Below, one piece after another: positions 61,708-64,000 of a DNA stretch of 64,000 nt. Position numbers and translations under genes: made by a program. The notes beneath the pieces were generated by a model, which made no database searches, had not been told where the DNA came from, and saw nothing but the letters and a program-made list of their open reading frames with translations. The stretch comes from Pseudomonas sichuanensis (lineage in GTDB: Bacteria; Pseudomonadota; Gammaproteobacteria; Pseudomonadales; Pseudomonadaceae): the NCBI RefSeq assembly GCF_003231305.1, contig NZ_QKVM01000006.1:90119-154118 (forward strand), given 5' to 3'. How positions within the stretch are numbered: position 1 is the stretch's first letter; the number at the start of each line of letters is the position of its first letter.

Positions 61708-62106
61708 TCAGTAGCAGAACTCCAGCACGTTGGCCTGGCTCTTGTCGGTCGGCGCGGTGCGGTTCTGCTGCAGCCAGAACTGGCACTTGGGGTTGTTCAG
61801 GTTGCGCGGGCTGCCCTGGGCGGTTTCGGCCGCCTGTTGCAATTGCTGCTGGTGCAGGATGTCCTTGTAGCGTTCGAACATCTGCGCCTGGGCATCTTCC
61901 GGTTGCGCGGGCGCGCTGGCGGGCGCCGGCTGGACGATGGCCGGGGCGACCGCCTGGGCCACCGGCTGCACCTGTTCCGGCCACAGGCGCAGCGCCAGCC
62001 ACAGGCTCAGGGCGATGGCGATGGCCCCCAGCCACAGGCCGAAGGCGACGCACAGGATCAGTTGCACGGGTTTGAGGGTGATCTTCAGTTCGCGGGAGCG
62101 GGGCAT
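61708..62106 (-). CDS. Single-helix membrane protein, unknown function
   Basis: The 132-residue product has a basic start (MPRSRELKITLKPVQL), one membrane helix (LILCVAFGLWLGAIAIALSLWLAL), a Pro/Ala-rich linker (about 50-72) and a C-terminal domain with two Cys (KCQFWLQQ and EFCY) that may form a disulfide. The layout suggests a periplasmic C-terminal part. I do not recognise the family. AGGAGG precedes the ATG. It is the first gene of a two-gene unit with the Gre-like factor and is divergent from earP. Confidence 0.82.
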   Translation of the reverse strand: MPRSRELKITLKPVQLILCVAFGLWLGAIAIALSLWLALRLWPEQVQPVAQAVAPAIVQPAPASAPAQPEDAQAQMFERYKDILHQQQLQQAAETAQGSPRNLNNPKCQFWLQQNRTAPTDKSQANVLEFCY

Positions 62107-62239
62107 GGCGGCCTCCTGGCAGGGCGGATCGATGGCGGCATTGTCGCATGGCGTGGCAGGTTTTTTTAGCGCGGCGCTTTTGTCGGCGCGCATTTGTGCG
62201 CAGAATCCGCGGTCTTTTTGCAGGTAACGGGACGTGGCG

Positions 62240-63358
62240 ATGAAAACCACCTGGGACATCTTCTGCACGGTCGTCGACAACTATGGCGACATCGGCGTGA
62301 CCTGGCGCCTGGCCCGCCAGCTGGTGGCCGAGCATGGGCTGGGCGTGCGCCTGTGGGTGGATGACCTGCAGTCTTTCGCACGCCTGTGCCCGACGCTGGA
62401 CTGCGATGCCGAGCAGCAATGGCAGGAGGGCGTCGAGGTGCGCCGCTGGGCCGCCGAATGGCAGGGCGCAGAGCCTGCAAACGTGGTGATCGGGGCCTTT
62501 GCCTGCCAGTTGCCGCCGGCGTTCGTCGAGGCCATGGCCCGGCTGCCCAAGCCGCCCTTGTGGCTGAACCTGGACTACCTCAGTGCCGAGGACTGGGTCG
62601 AGGGTTGCCATGGGCTGCCCTCGCCGCAGGCCAACGGGCTGCGCAAGATCTTCTTCTTCCCGGGCTTCACTGAAAAAACCGGTGGCCTGTTGCGCGAACG
62701 TTCATTGTTGCCACGCCGCGAGGCGTTCGAGCGCGCGAGCTTCCTCGCCGAGTTGGGCGTTGTGCCCGAGGACGGCGCGCGACTGATATCGCTGTTCGCC
62801 TACGAGAACCCGCAGTTGTGCAACTGGCTCGATGCGCTGGCGGCCGATGCGCAGCCTGTTCACCTGCTGGTACCGCAGGGGCGCATCCTGGGTGACCTGG
62901 GCCGCTGGCTGGATGAGCCTGCGCTGCCCGTAGGGGCCTTGCATCGGCGCGGCGCCTTGACCGTGCAGGTACTGCCGTTCGTCAGCCAGGACGATTACGA
63001 CAGGCTGCTGTGGAGCTGCGACTTCAACGCCGTGCGCGGCGAGGATTCGTTCGTGCGTGCGCAATGGGCCGGCGCGCCGATGCTGTGGCACATTTATATC
63101 CAGGAAGAGAACGCCCACTGGGAAAAGCTCGAAGCCTTCCTGGCCATTTACCGTCGTGGGTTGTCGGACGCTGCCGGCCAGGCGCTGACCGCGATGTGGC
63201 GCGCCTGGAACATGGATCAGCCGATGGGGCTGGCCTGGCAAAGGCTGCAGCCGCACTGGGCCGAGTTGTGCACGCATGCCCGCCAGTGGCGCGCCGAACA
63301 GGCCGCTCAGCCGGACCTCGCCACGAGACTGGTACAGTTTTACCGAAATTCGCTATGA
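62240..63358 (+). CDS. earP: EF-P arginine rhamnosyltransferase
   Basis: The 372-residue protein is a GT-B glycosyltransferase of the EarP family. It transfers rhamnose from dTDP-rhamnose onto Arg32 of elongation factor P. Conserved family features are the N-terminal WDIFCTVVDNYGDIGVTWRLARQL and the donor-site region FNAVRGEDSFVRAQWAGAP (about 259-277). The efp gene follows 48 nt downstream and carries the target arginine, confirming the pair. ATG is preferred over an in-frame GTG two codons upstream. It is divergent from the small membrane protein gene. Confidence 0.96.
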   Translation: MKTTWDIFCTVVDNYGDIGVTWRLARQLVAEHGLGVRLWVDDLQSFARLCPTLDCDAEQQWQEGVEVRRWAAEWQGAEPANVVIGAFACQLPPAFVEAMARLPKPPLWLNLDYLSAEDWVEGCHGLPSPQANGLRKIFFFPGFTEKTGGLLRERSLLPRREAFERASFLAELGVVPEDGARLISLFAYENPQLCNWLDALAADAQPVHLLVPQGRILGDLGRWLDEPALPVGALHRRGALTVQVLPFVSQDDYDRLLWSCDFNAVRGEDSFVRAQWAGAPMLWHIYIQEENAHWEKLEAFLAIYRRGLSDAAGQALTAMWRAWNMDQPMGLAWQRLQPHWAELCTHARQWRAEQAAQPDLATRLVQFYRNSL

Positions 63359-63406
63359 TACGCGGCCTCGATTTTTATAAATCCATCCAGATTCGGATAC
63401 TTCGTA

Positions 63407-63976
63407 ATGAAAACTGGTAAAGAGCTGAAACCCGGTACCGTACTGCGGATCGATAACGACCCGTGGCTGGTTCAGAAAGCTGAGTTCACCAAGTCGGGCC
63501 GTAACAGCGCGATCATGAAGACCAAGCTGAAGAACCTGCTGACCGGCTACAAGACCGAAACCGTATACGGTGCGGACGACAAGCTGGACGACGTGATCCT
63601 GGATCGCAAAGAAGCGACCCTGTCGTTCATCAGCGGTGACTCGTACACCTTCATGGACACCACCGACTACACCATGTACGAACTGAACGCCGAAGACATC
63701 GACGCCGTTCTGCCGTACATCGAAGAAGGCATGGAAGACATCTGCGAAGCCGTGTTCTTCGAAGGCCGCCTGGTATCGGTAGAACTGCCGACCACCATCA
63801 GCCGTCAGGTTGTCTACACCGAGAACGCCGCACGTGGCGACACCTCGGGCAAGGTCATGAAGCCTGCCAAGCTGAAGAACGGTACCGAGATCTCGGTTGC
63901 CGACTTCATCCAGATCGACGAGTGGATCGACATCGACACTCGCGACAACAGCTTCAAGGGCCGTTCCAAGAAGTAA
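63407..63976 (+). CDS. efp: Elongation factor P (Arg32 type)
   Basis: The 189-residue protein relieves ribosome stalling at polyproline stretches. It has the three-domain EF-P layout, with [10 protein letters not shown] placing Arg32 at the loop tip where most EF-P proteins have Lys. Arg32 is the site rhamnosylated by EarP. The end ([17 protein letters not shown]) is typical. A TTTATAAAT stretch in the 48-nt gap after earP could give efp its own promoter. No terminator is seen before the window ends. Confidence 0.98.
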   Translation: MKTGKELKPGTVLRIDNDPWLVQKAEFTKSGRNSAIMKTKLKNLLTGYKTETVYGADDKLDDVILDRKEATLSFISGDSYTFMDTTDYTMYELNAEDIDAVLPYIEEGMEDICEAVFFEGRLVSVELPTTISRQVVYTENAARGDTSGKVMKPAKLKNGTEISVADFIQIDEWIDIDTRDNSFKGRSKK

Positions 63977-64000
63977 CCCTTCTTGCGATGCGCACGAAAA

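Overview
The window reads as a chromosomal segment of a Pseudomonas of the P. putida group. The evidence is high-GC coding with GTG/ATG starts and AGGAG-type ribosome sites, many copies of the palindromic repeat built on CGCGGGTAAACCCGCTCCCACAGG that is typical of P. putida, and familiar Pseudomonas neighbourhoods (wbpM then a ComEA-like gene then pyrF; earP then efp; folE, prmB, aroC). An aprA-aprI-aprD-aprE-aprF metalloprotease operon, which as I recall P. putida KT2440 lacks, points towards the P. entomophila/P. mosselii side of the group. That placement is an inference.

Region 1 (1-14.1 kb) is the end of a surface-polysaccharide (O-antigen-like) locus read on the plus strand. It holds the tail of a flippase, two uncharacterised exported proteins, a polymerase/ligase-like membrane protein, a GT4 glycosyltransferase, a glutaminase/N-acetyl-sugar amidotransferase fusion, a second GT4, a PglC-type initiating sugar-phosphate transferase, a PglD-type acetyltransferase, a PglE-type aminotransferase and a WbpM/PglF-type 4,6-dehydratase. 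A strong intrinsic terminator closes it. Together the genes predict a repeat unit started on a 2,4-diacetamido-trideoxy sugar (bacillosamine type) and carrying at least one acetamidino sugar. The first genes look AT-richer than the rest of the window, as acquired polysaccharide loci usually are.

Region 2 (14.2-45.1 kb) is mostly core chromosome: ComEA-like protein, pyrF, oxidoreductases, a MocR-type regulator divergent from an MFS exporter, a chemoreceptor, benE-type carrier, GST, glutaredoxin-like protein, folE, Smr protein, cysteine-hydrolase-fold protein, prmB, hydrolase, aroC, an MFS gene overlapping a degenerate acireductone-dioxygenase-like gene, DUF3509, ankyrin protein, ZIP transporter, LTA-synthase-like sulfatase, RraB-like protein, cytochrome c, glutamine amidotransferase, corA, acyltransferase and crotonase. 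Gene ends are marked again and again by inverted REP pairs.

Region 3 (45.1-57 kb) is an accessory block starting at a tRNA-Ser(GGA). It carries an OafA-type acyltransferase with an SGNH domain, a TonB-dependent siderophore receptor, a small glycine-rich membrane protein and aprAIDEF. The apr operon makes and exports a serralysin through its own type I secretion system. Hairpins after aprA and after aprI suggest graded expression.

Region 4 (57-64 kb) returns to core genes: a divergent MFS/LysR pair, a divergent SDR/LysR pair with a clear inverted-repeat operator, a Gre-like factor with a small membrane protein, and earP-efp, the EF-P arginine rhamnosylation pair. No CRISPR array, integrase, transposase or rRNA gene was seen.
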